Assembly (NCBI GenBank): GCA_030762935.1
Contig: CM060890.1
Coordinates: 149,072,129-149,136,128, forward strand
Source: Hymenopus coronatus
Lineage: Eukaryota > Arthropoda > Insecta > Mantodea > Hymenopodidae
Length of the DNA stretch: 64,000 bases
Reading direction: 5' to 3'
The notes beneath the pieces were generated by a model that was not told the origin of the DNA, made no database searches, and saw only the letters and a program-made list of their open reading frames with translations. The position numbers and the translations under genes were made by a program. The number at the start of each line of letters is the position of its first letter. Position 1 is the stretch's first letter. Shown here one piece after another: positions 32,501-43,419 of the stretch.

Positions 32501-33540
32501 GTGTGTGTCTGTCTGTGAGTTCGAGTGTGTGAGTGCGTTGTGTGAAGTGTGAGTGAGGGAGTGTGTGAGTGGGTGTGTGTGAGTGTGAGTGAGGGAGAGT
32601 ACGAATGTGTGTGTCTGTGTGTGAGTGTGTGTGAGTGTCTGTGTGTGAGTGTGTGTGAGTGTCTGTGTGTGAAAGCGAATGTGTGAGTGTGTGTGTGTCC
32701 TTGTGCGAGTGTCTGATAGTGTGAGTTTGTGTGAGTATGTGAGTGTATGTGAGTGTGTGTGAGAGTGTGAGTGTGTGTGAGAGTGTGAGTGTGTGTGAGA
32801 GTGTGTGTGAGTGTGTGTCAGTGAGTGTGTGTGCGAATATGTCTGTGAGTGTTTGTGATTGTGTGTGTGAGTTTGTGTGAGTGTGTGAGTGTATAAGAGT
32901 GTGTGGAAGTGTGAGAGTGTGTGAGTGTGTGGGAGAGTGTTTGAGTGTGTGAGTTTGAGAATGTGTGAGTTTATGAGTGTGTGGGTGTGCGAGAGTGTGT
33001 GAGAGTGTGTGAGTGTGTGTGAGAGTGTGTCAGTGTGAGAGTGTGTGAGAAATTGTGAGTGTGTGAGAGTGTAAGTCAGAGTTTGAGTGTGTGTGAGTGT
33101 GTGTGTGAGAGTGTGTGGGTGTGTGTGTGAGAGTGTGTTAGTGTGAATGTGTGTTAGTGTTTGTGAGTGAGTGTGAGTGTGTGAGTGAGTGTTAGGGTAT
33201 GAGTGTGTGTGTGAGTGTGTGAGTGTGTGTGTGTCTCTGTGTGAGTGTGTGTGTCTGTGTGTTAGTGTGTGTGAGTGTGTGTGAGTGTGTGTGTGAGTGA
33301 GTGTAAGTGTGTGTGTGTGTGTGTCGGTGTGAGTGTTTGAGCGTGTGCGTCTTTGTGTGAGTGTCTGTGATTGTATGTGAGTGTGTAAGTGTTTGTGTCT
33401 GTGTATGAGTGTGTGTGTGAGTGAGTGTGAGTGTGTGTGTGTGTGTCTGTGTATGAGTGTGTGTGTGAGTGAGTGTGAGTGTGTGTGTGTGTGTCTGTGT
33501 ATGAGTGTGTGTGTGAGTGAGTGTGAGTGTGTGTGTGTGT
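29520..33540. repeat. 4-kb (GTGTGAGTGAGG)-type compound array
   Basis: About 4 kb of GT/GA repeats (GTGTGTGTGAGTGAGGGA, GTGAGAGTGTGT and others) with very little C on the plus strand. It contains higher-order structure. A 198-bp block marked by CTGAGTCAGGGAGCATG recurs at 29763, 29961 and 30159 (again at 30614). A 262-bp block with GTGACAGAGTAAGCG lies at 30791 and 31053. A block with GTGGGTTCGGTAGTGAG is triplicated near 32340-32450. The right end passes without a break into H sequence (GTGGACAGCTTAGCTC), so it is most simply an expanded H microsatellite. The reverse-strand reading frames (417 and 232 codons of Ser/His/Thr/Leu/Pro) are artefacts. Confidence 0.95.
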
Positions 33541-34112
33541 GTGGGTGGACAGCTTAGCTCAAAAACGAAAAGACCGTTAAATAGCAAGCTTGGTATTTAG
33601 GTTCGGTATCTTTCAAGCCTGTATCTCGAAGATTTTCAAGAAAACTCCCCCACTCCCAACTAGCCTTTACATGAAACATTTTTCGGAAATTTTGCTTCTT
33701 TAAAACACGGCTCTAACGATTTTGATTAAAATCCCGTATATTAAATATATTTACATCCCAAACAAAATGTGTATCTCGGATTTTCTGGAAATAGCCTCTG
33801 TAGACCTCTTTATTCTGGATGAATTTTGCTTAACTGCTAAAGAGTAAGAAGTAGACAAAACCTCACCATACAAAATATATTGAGCATGTTAAAACACACA
33901 ATTTATGTAACATGTCGTGAAGTTGAGATATTCCTTGTTTTGGTTTCAGTTTTTAAAAACTTATACTTTTCTCATACATGAATTTGTCAACTCCTATCCA
34001 TACAAACAAAGGAACTTCAGTCATATAGCAACCAGCTTTTGACTATCACTTTAACCTATGGTTCTCCCTTATTTCGCTTCTACTTACAAGGAAGCAAGTA
34101 ATAAGAATATTT

Positions 34113-34173
<61 letters not shown>

Positions 34174-34262
34174 ATATTTATGAAGTAAATAGAGACCTAA
34201 GCTTTTTAACAATACTTTGTTGAAGAGATGTAGAGAAAATCATGTGAATGGAACACATCATA
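33541..34262 (-). mobile_element. H element, 5' two-thirds attached to the giant array
   Basis: Minus-strand body from GTGGACAGCTTAGCTCAAAA through GATTTTCAAGAAAACTCCCC to the 5' end GTGAATGGAACACATCA. The 3' portion beyond the array is missing; a mariner remnant takes its place. Confidence 0.9.
34115..34167. repeat. (TA)n microsatellite inside an H element
   Basis: About 26 TA units replacing the H segment that normally reads TTTCTGCTAATTTT. Confidence 0.95.
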
Positions 34263-34487
34263 AAGATATTAACTGAATGCTTACTATACGTGGAGAGTAA
34301 GTAAGAAATGGGTCAGGGTGAAGAAGGGCTGCTGTGGATAACGAGGTTAGAGACGGCGCTGGACAGCTCCCCTTTGTGATATCTCACCCTCACAGAAAAA
34401 AATGAACGTCTTGCACTTTACGCCCTTATCTAAATCAACATAACAGAAACTGAATATAACAGCAGTACCAAACATGTACATGAAAAT

Positions 34488-35368
34488 CTGATGTGTTCCA
34501 TTCACATGACTTTTTCTGCATCTCTGCAACAAATTATTGTTAAAAACCTTTTGTTGCTATTTACTTTATGCTAATTGAGAAAACATTAGCAGAAATAGTC
34601 TTATTTCTTGCCTCCTTGTAAGTAGAAGCGAAATAAGGGAGTAGTAAGGTTTAAAGTGATAGTCAAAAGCTGGTTGCTATGTAATTGATGTTCCTTTATT
34701 TGTAAGGACACAAGTTTACAAATTCCTGTATGAGAAAAGTAAAAGTTTTCAAAGCTGAAACTAAAAACAAGGTATATCTCAAAAACGATCAACTCCACGA
34801 AAAAAAGTTATTTAACATAAATTGTGTGTTTTAATGTGCTCTACACTTTCTGTGTTTTAAGTTTCTGTCCATCTCTTACGGTTTAGCAGTTATGCAAAAA
34901 TCCGTAAAATTCATCCAGAACAAAATAAGTCTCCAGAGGCTATTCCCAGAAAATTCAAGACATACATTTTATTTGTCAAGTAAATATCTTAAATATACGA
35001 GATTTTAATTAAAATCCTTAGAGCCATATTTAATAAAATCAAAATGTTCTTAATTTTTTCCATGTAATGGGTAGTTTGGGGTGGGGGGGATTTTCTTCAT
35101 ACCAAAATTAAATATCAAGTATGGTTTTTCACGGTCTTTTAATTTTTTAGCTATGCTGCCCACAGACAAACAGTCAGACAGACACACAGAGAGACTGACT
35201 AACAGACAGACACACACACGGACATTTTACTAAAAAATTTTTTTTTGGATTCAGGGGGTCTCAAAACATAGTATTCCGGTGAAATCTCGGTATCGAATTT
35301 TTGGGTGCAATAGAATAGCTGCTCTATACACTATGTACATAGTACCTACGTGTAGAGAAGGTAAATAT
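34488..35368 (+). mobile_element. H element, full length
   Basis: Plus-strand copy from TCTGATGTGTTCCATTCACA to CTATGTACATAGTACCTACG, then TGTAGAGAAGGTA. The microsatellite is a CAGA/CACA mixture (35163-35221) after GCTATGCTGCCC. A second H 5' end (35371-35392) begins at once and is cut by a mariner at the TA of CATATACTAGGG. Confidence 0.95.
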
Positions 35369-35392
35369 ATCTGATGTGTACCATTCATATAC

Positions 35393-36348
35393 TAGGGTCT
35401 CCTGATAAGTCCCGGGCCTATTAATGATAACAGCATTTAAAAAAATATTTTGCTTTATTTCTCAACATAATCTCCAGAAAGACCAATACATTTGTCTTAT
35501 CGTTGTTCTAACTTAATTACACCATCTCTGTAGCTGTTTAGCCCGCTCGGGTAGTGTGGTGGTAGCGTATCTGCCTCACATTCAAAAAGTCTCGCCAAGG
35601 ATGAGTTACTCGGATAAGGTTTTTTTCGAGGTTTTCCCTTATCCTGAGAAGACGAATGTCGAGTAACTTTAAGCTCCGTGGACCCCGAGAACATTTGAGC
35701 ATCATTTCACCAATTTCATCCATCGTCCGATATGACCAACCAGGTTAAAGGACGTTAAGCTACAAACAAACAAAAAAAAAATAAGAAACTGTTTACCGCA
35801 TCAATGACCTCATTGCTGTGAAATCCTCGGCCTCCAAGAAATTGTTTGAGGTTTGGGAACAGTTGGTAGTCACTGGGTGCTAGATCCGGCGAATAGGGCG
35901 GATGTTCAAGCAATTCCAACTTTGATTCGCACATGTTTCCCATTGCAATGACTGAACGATGAGCCGGAGAGTATAGTCGTGATGAAACAAGATTTTCTTT
36001 TTTTTCTTCTTCTTTTTTTTCAAATGTTTTTTTTCTTTTGACCTCATCACTCAAACGTTGCAGAAGCTTGGGTAGTAGTCACCAGTCATATTTTTACTCT
36101 TTTCCAAGTAATCAATAAAATTAATTCCCTGTGCATGCCAGAAAACACTCGCCATAACCTTGTTAGCTGACAAAATTGACTTTGAATTTTTTTGGAGTTG
36201 ATGCACCTGACGCACGCAATCCACTGTTTTGACTGTGATTTACCTTCTGGAGTGTAGTGATGCATCCAAGTTTCTTCCGTGGTAATAAGCCGTCTCAAAA
36301 TTTCACCGGGAGTTTTACGGTAGATCTCCACATTCTTAACAAAAACAG
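35393..36348 (-). pseudogene. mariner element, transposase dead and split by SINE1
   Basis: A terminal repeat CTAGGGTCTCCTGATAAGTC starts at 35393 beside a TA. On the minus strand the C-terminal coding part reads PPYSPDLAPSDYQLFPNLKQ, then FLGGRGFHSNEVIDAVNS. Further upstream LRRLITTEETWMHHYTPEGK corresponds to the first catalytic block. There the usual DETW is EETW, so the first catalytic Asp is lost, and the second block reads LYSPAHRSVIAM instead of DNAPAH, so the second is lost as well. Only the third (APSDY) remains. A SINE1 separates the last ~40 codons. The N-terminal third and the other terminal repeat are missing; H sequence follows at 36349. Confidence 0.9.
35541..35788 (+). mobile_element. 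SINE1 inserted in mariner
   Basis: Plus-strand SINE1 (GCCCGCTCGGGTAGTGTGGT... to CAGGTTAAAGGACGTTAAGC and an A-rich tail). The B box is damaged by deletion (AAAAAGTCTCGCC). CTGTTTA at 35534-35540 and 35789-35795 is a likely 7-bp target duplication of the mariner coding sequence. Confidence 0.9.
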
Positions 36349-36434
36349 TTTTTCACATAAAAAGAATAAGCTTTTTAATAATAATTTATTTCAGAAATGT
36401 AGAGAAAGTCATGTGAATGGAACACAATAGATTT
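36349..36434 (-). mobile_element. H element, 5'-terminal stub
   Basis: AGAATAAGCTTTTTAATAAT to ATGTGAATGGAACACAATAG: the outermost ~85 bp of an H copy. Confidence 0.85.
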
Positions 36435-36889
36435 TTTATAGTGTTTAACGCCTGTTTTTACCACTATGGTACCGTAGGCGATGACACTGCTGATACATGG
36501 AATGTGATGGCGGGGGAAACCCTCCCTGCGCCACTTTGTCCACCACAAATGTGACATGCAGTCGAAGCCGGCTTGTTTTGACTCACTTTAAGCCAAGGAG
36601 ATAGCGGGTTGTTGCACGATATGGTTGCCACAGGAAGGAAGGATCCCGCAGAATAATCTAATCCCCATTTTCCGAGTCCCTGGTCCTGGCCGGGGGTAGG
36701 TATTAGCCATCAGAATTAATTCGCAGCTGTGTATTCTGTTATGTAAAGTGTAAACCGCGTGATATGCTCTGCTGTGGCGTGTAATTGAAATTTGGTGACC
36801 TCTGTCACCCCGCGCACCGCCAGCGTTTTAAGAACCAGCAACCCTCAACATGTCACAATCTGCCCATTGTTTCTCGAATGCAACTGACA
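36435..36889. other. Unassigned, GC-richer spacer
   Basis: Contains GGAAACCCTCCCTGCGCCAC and other GC-rich stretches. No SINE boxes at proper spacing and no coding domain were recognised. Confidence 0.35.
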
Positions 36890-37277
36890 TTTCAAACCTG
36901 TGTACACTTTTAAAATTGCATTGCTCTTAAATATGTAACTGAACCAAATTACATTCAAATTAGCTAAATACTTTGAAAACTAAAAACCATTTTTTCTACG
37001 ACCGAGCGTAATTGAGTAGTTTAAGAGCTCATTTCAGATCGCAAATTTGATTTTTACGGAATCCACGCGTAAAGAAGTGCAGCAAGCGTAAAGTAATTTT
37101 GTTCCAACTTTACGCTCGCCAAAATAATTCACGATATTAGTGTGTATACATCACTGATCAACAGACAAACAATTAAAATTAGTCGTGCACGATATAATGT
37201 TATGTTCAACGTCAATAAGTGACAAATATTCTTTCGCAGTTCTAACGGTATCAAGATCCCCCAAAAATCTGTCAATT
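36890..37277 (+). repeat. Repeat X, copy 1
   Basis: A second dispersed family. The core runs from TTTTTCTACGACCGAGCGTA (about 36990) through TTACGGAATCCACGCGTAAA and GAAGTGCAGCAAGCGTAAAG to ACTTTACGCTCGCCAAAATA (about 37110-37130). GAGCGTAA / TTACGCTC are inverted. A left arm (AAATTGCATTGCTCTTAAAT) and right arm (ATACATCACTGATCAACAGA) are shared with copy 2. Non-coding. Confidence 0.8.
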
Positions 37278-37962
37278 TTACTTTCTTTACACGTACTACC
37301 TGCCTACATAGTGTATAGAGAAGCATTACACCCAAAAATTCAATACTGAGATTTCACCGGAAATATATGTTTTGAGGCCCCTGAGTCTAAAAAAAGCATT
37401 TTAGAAAGATGTCCATGTGTGTGTATGTCGGCAGCACACCTCAAAAGCGAAAAGTCTGTTAAGTATCAAACTTGGTATTTAAGTTCAGTATCTCCTAAGG
37501 GTGCAAAACGAAGATTTTCAAGAAAATCCCCCACCTCAACCACCCTTTTCATGGAAAACATTTCGAAGACTATGAGTTTCTCAAGAACAGCTCTAACGAT
37601 TTTGATTAAAATATCCTATATTAAAAATATTTACATGACAAATAAAATGTATATCTTGAATTTTCGGGGAATTACCATTGAAAAACTCTTCATTCTGGAT
37701 GAATGTTGTTGAATTCTGCACAACTACTAAACCGTAAGAGACAGTCAAAAACTTACTGTACAGAAAATGTAGATCTCGTTAAAACCCATAATTTATTTTT
37801 CTTGGTAGAGCTGACCGTTTCTGAGATATTGCAAAACAGCTGTCTTATTATTTTCAAGCTTAAAATAGTCAAACGGGAATTTGTCAACTCCTGTCCATAC
37901 AGACAAATTAATTTCAATCACATAGCAACCAGCTTTTAAAATATTTGACTGCCACTTTCATC
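37278..37962 (-). mobile_element. H element, 5'-truncated
   Basis: Minus-strand copy starting TTTACTTTCTTTACACGTAC, with a short TG tract (37410-37425) and GGCAGCACACCTCAAAAGCG. It runs to AGCAACCAGCTTTTAAAATA and TTTGACTGCCACTTTCA, then stops, without its first ~180 bp. Confidence 0.9.
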
Positions 37963-38470
37963 TGCATTTTTAAAGATTACATTACTGTTAAATATGTACC
38001 TAAATAAAATTACATTCTTATTGACCGAATAATTTGACAGCTAAAAATTATTTTATACATTTTATTGTATAAATAGGTCTCATAATATATCCCATGCTTC
38101 AATTTTTCTAATAAAGCTCTGAACCGCAAGCAAAATCTGTACTAAAGTATATTTTTTCTACGACGGAGCGTAATTGAGTAGTTTACAAGCTCACTTCAGA
38201 TCGCTAACTTGATTTTTACGGAATCCACGCGCAAAGAAGTGCAGCAAGCGTAAAGTAGTTTTGTTCCAACTTTACGCTCGCCAAAATAATTCACGATAAT
38301 TTGTATACATCACTGATCAACAGACACTACTTCATAAATTTCTCATTTTGTGCCTCGGGGTTTAGCAGGTAGTAAATTTGATTCTGCTTCTTTCGCATCA
38401 GTTCTAAGGATATCATAATTCTCACAGAACAACAATAATACTGGTTTGTCACGTCCTGCTATAACCGTAC
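37963..38470 (+). repeat. Repeat X, copy 2
   Basis: Left arm AGATTACATTACTGTTAAAT (37975), core TTTTTCTACGACGGAGCGTA (about 38151) to ACTTTACGCTCGCCAAAATA (about 38270), and right arm with CATCACTGATCAACAGACAC. A further block GGGTTTAGCAGGTAGTAAAT to AATACTGGTTTGTCA is shared with the copy-3 region. Confidence 0.8.
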
Positions 38471-38549
38471 CGTCATCGCGCCCAACAATGCAAAATAAAT
38501 AACCGACCATAACCCTTGGTGTATGACAAACTTAACCTCAAATGTATTT

Positions 38550-38725
38550 CATATATTTGACTATCACTTTAGCCGAGTGTATTCCTTTATTTCCCTTGTA
38601 CTTACAAGGAAGCAACAATTTCTGTTAATGTTTATCTTGATTATCATGAAGTAGGTAGGAGAATAAGCTTTTGTAAGAGTAAATTGTTGCAGAATAGGTA
38701 AAGAAAGTGAACAGTCAGATGTTTT
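38550..38725 (-). mobile_element. H element, 5'-end fragment
   Basis: TTTGACTATCACTTTAGCCG through TTCCCTTGTACTTACAAGGA to GAAAGTGAACAGTCAGATG. The terminal hairpin has been lost. Confidence 0.85.
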
Positions 38726-39063
38726 GATCTAGCAGACAAGCGAACGTTCACGGGAATGGCATCTGAAGCAGCACTTGCTCCATCTATCAGACGGCAGAAG
38801 AAGTAAGGTGACCCTCATACTGTTCTTAATTAAAATTTGTAGCGCAATCTTTACGTGCCCTAAGCTTCTTTTCGAACATGGGGATAGGCTTATGAGCCTC
38901 AGAGTGGAAAATTTGAAATAATGCAAGCGTGTTCAACTTCTTCATGTAATCCCCAAAACATGATTCTCTTTACACACTCGCCGTTTACTAATGTGTGAGC
39001 GTAAAGGACGCAATTTACCAACATAGATGAAATTAATTGCTGCTCTGGAATAATGTTAAAAGA
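38726..39063. other. Unassigned spacer
   Basis: No recognised element. An H 5' tip (GCTGATGTGTTCCATTCC) begins at 39065 and is cut by the mariner at 39093. Confidence 0.4.
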
Positions 39064-39092
39064 GCTGATGTGTTCCATTCCATTCCTACCTA

Positions 39093-40440
39093 CTAGGACG
39101 GTTCAATAAGTCATTAGAAATTCCACTCGTAGCATCGAAAAGTTTGTATAGTATCCGTCGTCTCCTACTAGATGGCAGCTATATCCATCACGTGGTTTCG
39201 TAGCCTTAGGCGATTCAATCAACAATCTTATGCTGATTTAGAAAGATGGAAAACACAATTTTCGTGCGGTGATTAAACACTTCTATTAAAATAACTTAAC
39301 ACCGAAAGAGATAAAAGCCGAGTTGAAGTTCATGGCACATCTGCTCCTGCGTTTGTCACAATTTACAATTGGATAAATGAATTTAAACGTGGCCGTACAT
39401 CCACAAATAATGAAAATCATTCCAGACGTCCAGTAGAAGTGACTTCCTCTGAAATGATCGACAAAATCCAGGATATGGTTTTCAGTAATCGACGAATCAA
39501 AGTTCAGGAAACAGTAGAGGTCACAGGTACAGTGTTCTCAATTGTTCATCAAAAATTAGGTATGACAAATGTCTCGTCAAGATGGGTGCCGCCTTTGCTC
39601 TCAATGGAGAAAAAATGCAATCGTGTGATCGATTCAGAAGCTGGTTTGCCAATTTTCCGTCGCAATCCTGACGAGTTTCTGCGCCGATACATAGCTGTAA
39701 ATGAAACATGGATACACAACTACATTCCAGAGACAAAAATACAGTCAAAACACTGAGTTTTAAAAGGTGAACCGGCTACGAAGAAGGCAAAGGTGATGGA
39801 ATGGCGTTTTATTTATGGACGTTCTTAACTGCTGTGGTTCTCAGCGTCCCATTCTAAATTGGGCGTGAAAGACCGCTTAATTTTGCTCAGAGGCCTCTCT
39901 ATCAGGCTTGAGGTTCTTTTACGTGCCGTAAATCTACGACACGGGACCCACGGCTTTACTTCCCTTCCGAAGGAAGCCATGCTAAGGATTTTTACGCCCG
40001 AAAAATCCATCGTCCTCCGGCGGGTTTAAACCCACGACCTAGGGTATATGAAGTCAGCATGGTAACCATTACACCACGGAGGGCGACAAGCAAAGGTGAT
40101 GACCTCGGGGTTTTTTTGGGATGCACGCGGAATCATTTACATTGATTACTTACAGAAAGGAAGAATTACGCATCGTTATTGCACCGGTTGAACGGAGAAA
40201 AAGCGCCCAAATCTGGCAAAGAAGAAGATTCTCTTATCAAGACAGTGCAAGGGTTCACAATTTAAAAAATTGTAGAATTAAGGTTAGAAATACTACAACA
40301 TCCACCAGGTTTGGCCGCCAGTGACGTTTTATTTCCAAACTTGAAAAAATGGCTCGACGGAAAAGGATTCAGATCTCCCAAACAGAGGAGCTACAGATTG
40401 GAAAGCTGGAAAAGTGTATTGAGCTAAAGGAGATTCTGGC
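39093..40440 (+). pseudogene. mariner element, transposase dead and split by SINE2
   Basis: Begins with a terminal-repeat-like CTAGGACGGTTCAATAAGTC after a TA. N-terminal coding fragments in shifting frames include TIYNWINEFKRGRTSTNNEN, then HSRRPVEV; next TSSEMIDKIQDMVFSNRRIK is the helix-turn-helix region. The longest open part (39439-39756) ends FLRRYIAVNETWIHNYIPET. The catalytic DETW reads NETW, so the first catalytic Asp is replaced. SINE2 follows, and then the C-terminal half resumes with heavy damage (IYIDYLQKGRI; the catalytic DNAPAH block and the PPYSPDLAP block survive only as decayed traces near 40240-40330). Over six stops or shifts are visible. The 3' terminal repeat is not clear. 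Confidence 0.85.
39799..40089 (-). mobile_element. SINE2 inserted in mariner, with 12-bp target duplication
   Basis: Reverse SINE2: head CGCCCTCCGTGGTGTAATGG at the right, B-box-like GTGGGTTTAAACCC, body with GAAGCCATGCTAAGGATTTT on the plus strand. GCAAAGGTGATG occurs at 39787-39798 and 40090-40101 as a perfect 12-bp duplication. Only one copy of the 112-bp body segment is present, unlike 18128-18533. Confidence 0.95.
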
Positions 40441-40610
40441 GAAAAACAAAAACAAATGTACCGTATATAATTTGTTTTCTATCCTTGTCAAAGAATGCCT
40501 CTACGGAAAGTCATTTGAATGAAACACAATTAATAACCAAGTTCTCCTATCCACTTCATGCTAATCGAGATTAACAATACCAGAGTTGGTCGCTATGTTC
40601 TCTTAGCATG

Positions 40611-40811
40611 GCCCGCCTCGGTAGTGTAGGGGTAGCGTCTCTGTCCGCATTGAAGCGGTCACGAGTTCGAATCTCGCTTAGGGTGAGTTATCCGGGTAAT
40701 CTTTTTTTTTTTTTTTTCTCGATATTTCCCTTATCCTAAGAAGATGAATGTCGAGTAACTTTAAGTTTCATGGGCCCCGAGATCATTTCACTACCACAAA
40801 AAAAAAAAAAA
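40611..40811 (+). mobile_element. SINE1, slightly shortened
   Basis: Head GCCCGCCTCGGTAGTGTAGG, B box GAGTTCGAATCTC, T-run (40703-40718), GAAGATGAATGTCGAGTAAC and an A-tail. The usual stretch before the tail is deleted. Small H scraps lie before it (40500-40600). Its tail abuts the next H element. Confidence 0.9.
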
Positions 40812-41600
40812 TCTCATGACTTTCACTAGCAACTCCACAAAACAAAATTCACATAAAAGGTAATTCTTCTTTCAACACCGCGCTAATCGAGATAAACATT
40901 AACAGAATTGCATTACTTTAGACTGGAACTAAGGGAATGCACTATGCTAAAGTGATAGTCAAATGTTTTAAAAACTGTCGTGATGCGATTGTTATTGGAA
41001 ATCGCATCTTTGCTTGACCAGGAGTAGAACAAAAGAAAAACGGTACTCCCGTCTGAGAAAAGTATAAGTACTTCACAACTTAAACTAATAACAAGGAATA
41101 CCTCGAAAACGGTTAGCTCCACGAAAAAACGTATATGACATAATTTGTGTATTTTAACAAGATCTACACTTTTTGTGTAGTAAGTTTTTGTCTATCTCTT
41201 AAGGTTTATTAGTTATGCCAAATTAAGCAAATTTCATCCAGCATAAACAGGTCCTTAGAAGCTATTCCCAGAAAATTCAAGATGTACATTTTATTTGATA
41301 GGAATGGCTTTAATATGTGGTACTTTAAACAAAATCGTAGAGCCATTTTTAAGAAAAACAAAATATTCGAAATCTTTTACATGTAAAGGGTAGTTATGGG
41401 TGTCGTATCCTTGGAAGATTCTGAACTTAAATATCAAGTTATGTATTTTATCGACTGTTTGTTTTTGAGTTATGCTGTCGACAGAAAAAACACATTGTTT
41501 TTGAGATTCGTGAAGCCTCAAAACGTGTATTTCCGCTGAAATATCGAATGTTTGGATGGAATACAATATGTACGTCCTTCAATTCTTCTCTAGATACAAA
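40812..41600 (+). mobile_element. H element, lacks its terminal hairpin
   Basis: Starts TCTCATGACTTTCACTAGC at the SINE A-tail, so the outermost ~14 bp are missing. The body is diverged (CACCGCGCTAATCGAGATAA). The microsatellite is lost and the 3' end is degenerate near 41570-41600. Confidence 0.8.
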
Positions 41601-41649
41601 CACACAGACACACACACACACAAACACACAGACACACACCCTTTCTAAA

Positions 41650-41985
41650 ATTATTTTTACTTTCTCTAGTTCGTATTTGTCCAATGCACATATAAAACAT
41701 ATTGTATTCAGCTAAAGGAACTGGATACCGAGATTTCACCGGAAATATGTTTTGAGATGCCCTGAGTCCAAAAAAAAAAGACCTGTGTATATGTGTGTGT
41801 GGACAGCATGTCTCAAAAAGGAAAAGACCGTTAAATACCAAACTTGTTAGTTATGTTTTGTAACTACCAGGGATACGACACGAAGATTTTCAAGAGAATT
41901 CCCCACCCCAAACTACTCTTTATATGGAAAATGTTTTGAAAAGTTCGTTTTTCTCTAAAATGGTTTTGATTAAATTGCCGTGCAA
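41650..41985 (-). mobile_element. H element, 3' third
   Basis: Minus-strand start TTTTACTTTCTCTAGTTCGT, then ATACCGAGATTTCACCGGAA, a short TG tract and GGACAGCATGTCTCAAAAAG. It ends near 41985 at repeat X. Confidence 0.85.
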
Positions 41986-42645
41986 TATAGTTATTTTGTG
42001 ATGTTACGGTTTTTGATTCGAGCGGGAATATTGTGAAACGAGACGCAGTCGAGAATCAAAAAGAAACTTAACGCTCGCGTATCATTAAATGTTTTTTCTA
42101 CGAGAATTTTCTGATATTAAAAGAAAAGCAAGGAAACATTATATAAATTTGAGGTTAAGTCTGAGCCATTCACTATCTTATAAACTCAACTTCATATTGT
42201 GTCTCAAACTTTTGGGGATTTAGCAGGTAGTAAATTTGATTCTGCTTCTATCGCAACTCTAAGAATATTATAATTCTCCAAAAAAATTTCAGAACAATAA
42301 TAATACTGGTTTGTCATGGCCTGCTATAATTTTAATTCTTAGTAATGGTAAAAGTACGGTCTATATCTGTTTATTTTGGCGAGCGTAAAGTTGGAACAAA
42401 ATTACTTTATGCTTACTGCACTTCTTTCCGCGTGGATTCCATAAAAATCAGTTTGATATTTTAAATGAGCTCGTAAACTACTCAATTACCTCGGTCGTAG
42501 AAAAACGATATTTGCATCTCAAATAATATACAAATTATTTCATTGTAATATTATGAATTCAATTGTTAGAAATGTTGTATGGTCGCGATATGACCTAGGA
42601 GTTAAAGCAACCTAAATTAAATATATATATATAATTATATCGTAA
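41986..42645. repeat. Repeat X, copy 3 (rearranged)
   Basis: The block GGGATTTAGCAGGTAGTAAA to AATACTGGTTTGTCATG (42210-42320) is in the same direction as in copy 2. The core (TATTTTGGCGAGCGTAAAGT, then GAAAAA at about 42370-42510) is reverse-complemented. Relative to copy 2, one half is inverted. A further GAGCGGGAATATTGTGAAAC stretch at 42018 has a partner near 43912. Confidence 0.7.
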
Positions 42646-42760
42646 ATTTCTGGGAATAGTCTCTCAAGACCTTTTTATTCTGGATAAATTGTGTATGACT
42701 AGTAAACTGTAAGAGATAGACTAAAACTTACTACACAATATATGTAGATATCGTTTAGGT
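42646..42760 (-). mobile_element. H element, internal scrap
   Basis: TTCTGGGAATAGTCTCTCAA to TATGTAGATATCGTTT, the middle of an H copy. A palindrome-end scrap (GGAATGCAGTACCTTCTCTA) follows. Confidence 0.75.
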
Positions 42761-43419
42761 GGAATGCAGTACCTTCTCTATCTATATAGTATATACAGTT
42801 AGTTGTGGAAATGCGATCTCTCGGTTGCCTTGTAAACGAAGAGTTTTTTGTTCATATTTCATCATTCTTTATGATTAGCACCCTTCGTTATATTCGAATA
42901 AGCTGGCAATAGGGAACAAGAGAATTTAAGACTTATCATTATTATTGGGAACTCAGAAGTGAAGAGGGTCTTACCGATTTCAGCGAAATCGGAATATAGC
43001 AAAACTGTCCACTCGACCATCCCCTCTAATCTAGTCCTCGCTAAGCCGATTACTGTGAAAGAAGGAAAAAATCTCCTTTTTTTTTGTTATACAGAAACAA
43101 AACAGCAGCAACTGTTTTTGTTTTTCCCTGTACAAAATCTTACATATGAGCACTCTTGTGATCTCTAACGCACCCGCCCAAGTGCTCCAGGGGCTTGGAT
43201 CCTCTCGCGTGTAAAAATAATCTAAATCCGATGATGGGTCTTAGACCGCGCGCGCTAGAGTCCGCAAATTTTTAACACAACCCTCTACTGTTATCTTTTT
43301 AAGTGTGAAATTAATGTATAATTGGACTAATATAATCGTCTTATGCCCCTGCGTATTGCCGGGCCGATAGCGCGCACTTACTTCCTGAAAACAAACTCTC
43401 ACGCGCGCGATTAATTCCT
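42761..43419. other. Unassigned spacer
   Basis: The forward frame 42959-43168 shows no known domain. A CpG-containing GC-rich patch (43170-43260) has no further features. Confidence 0.4.
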
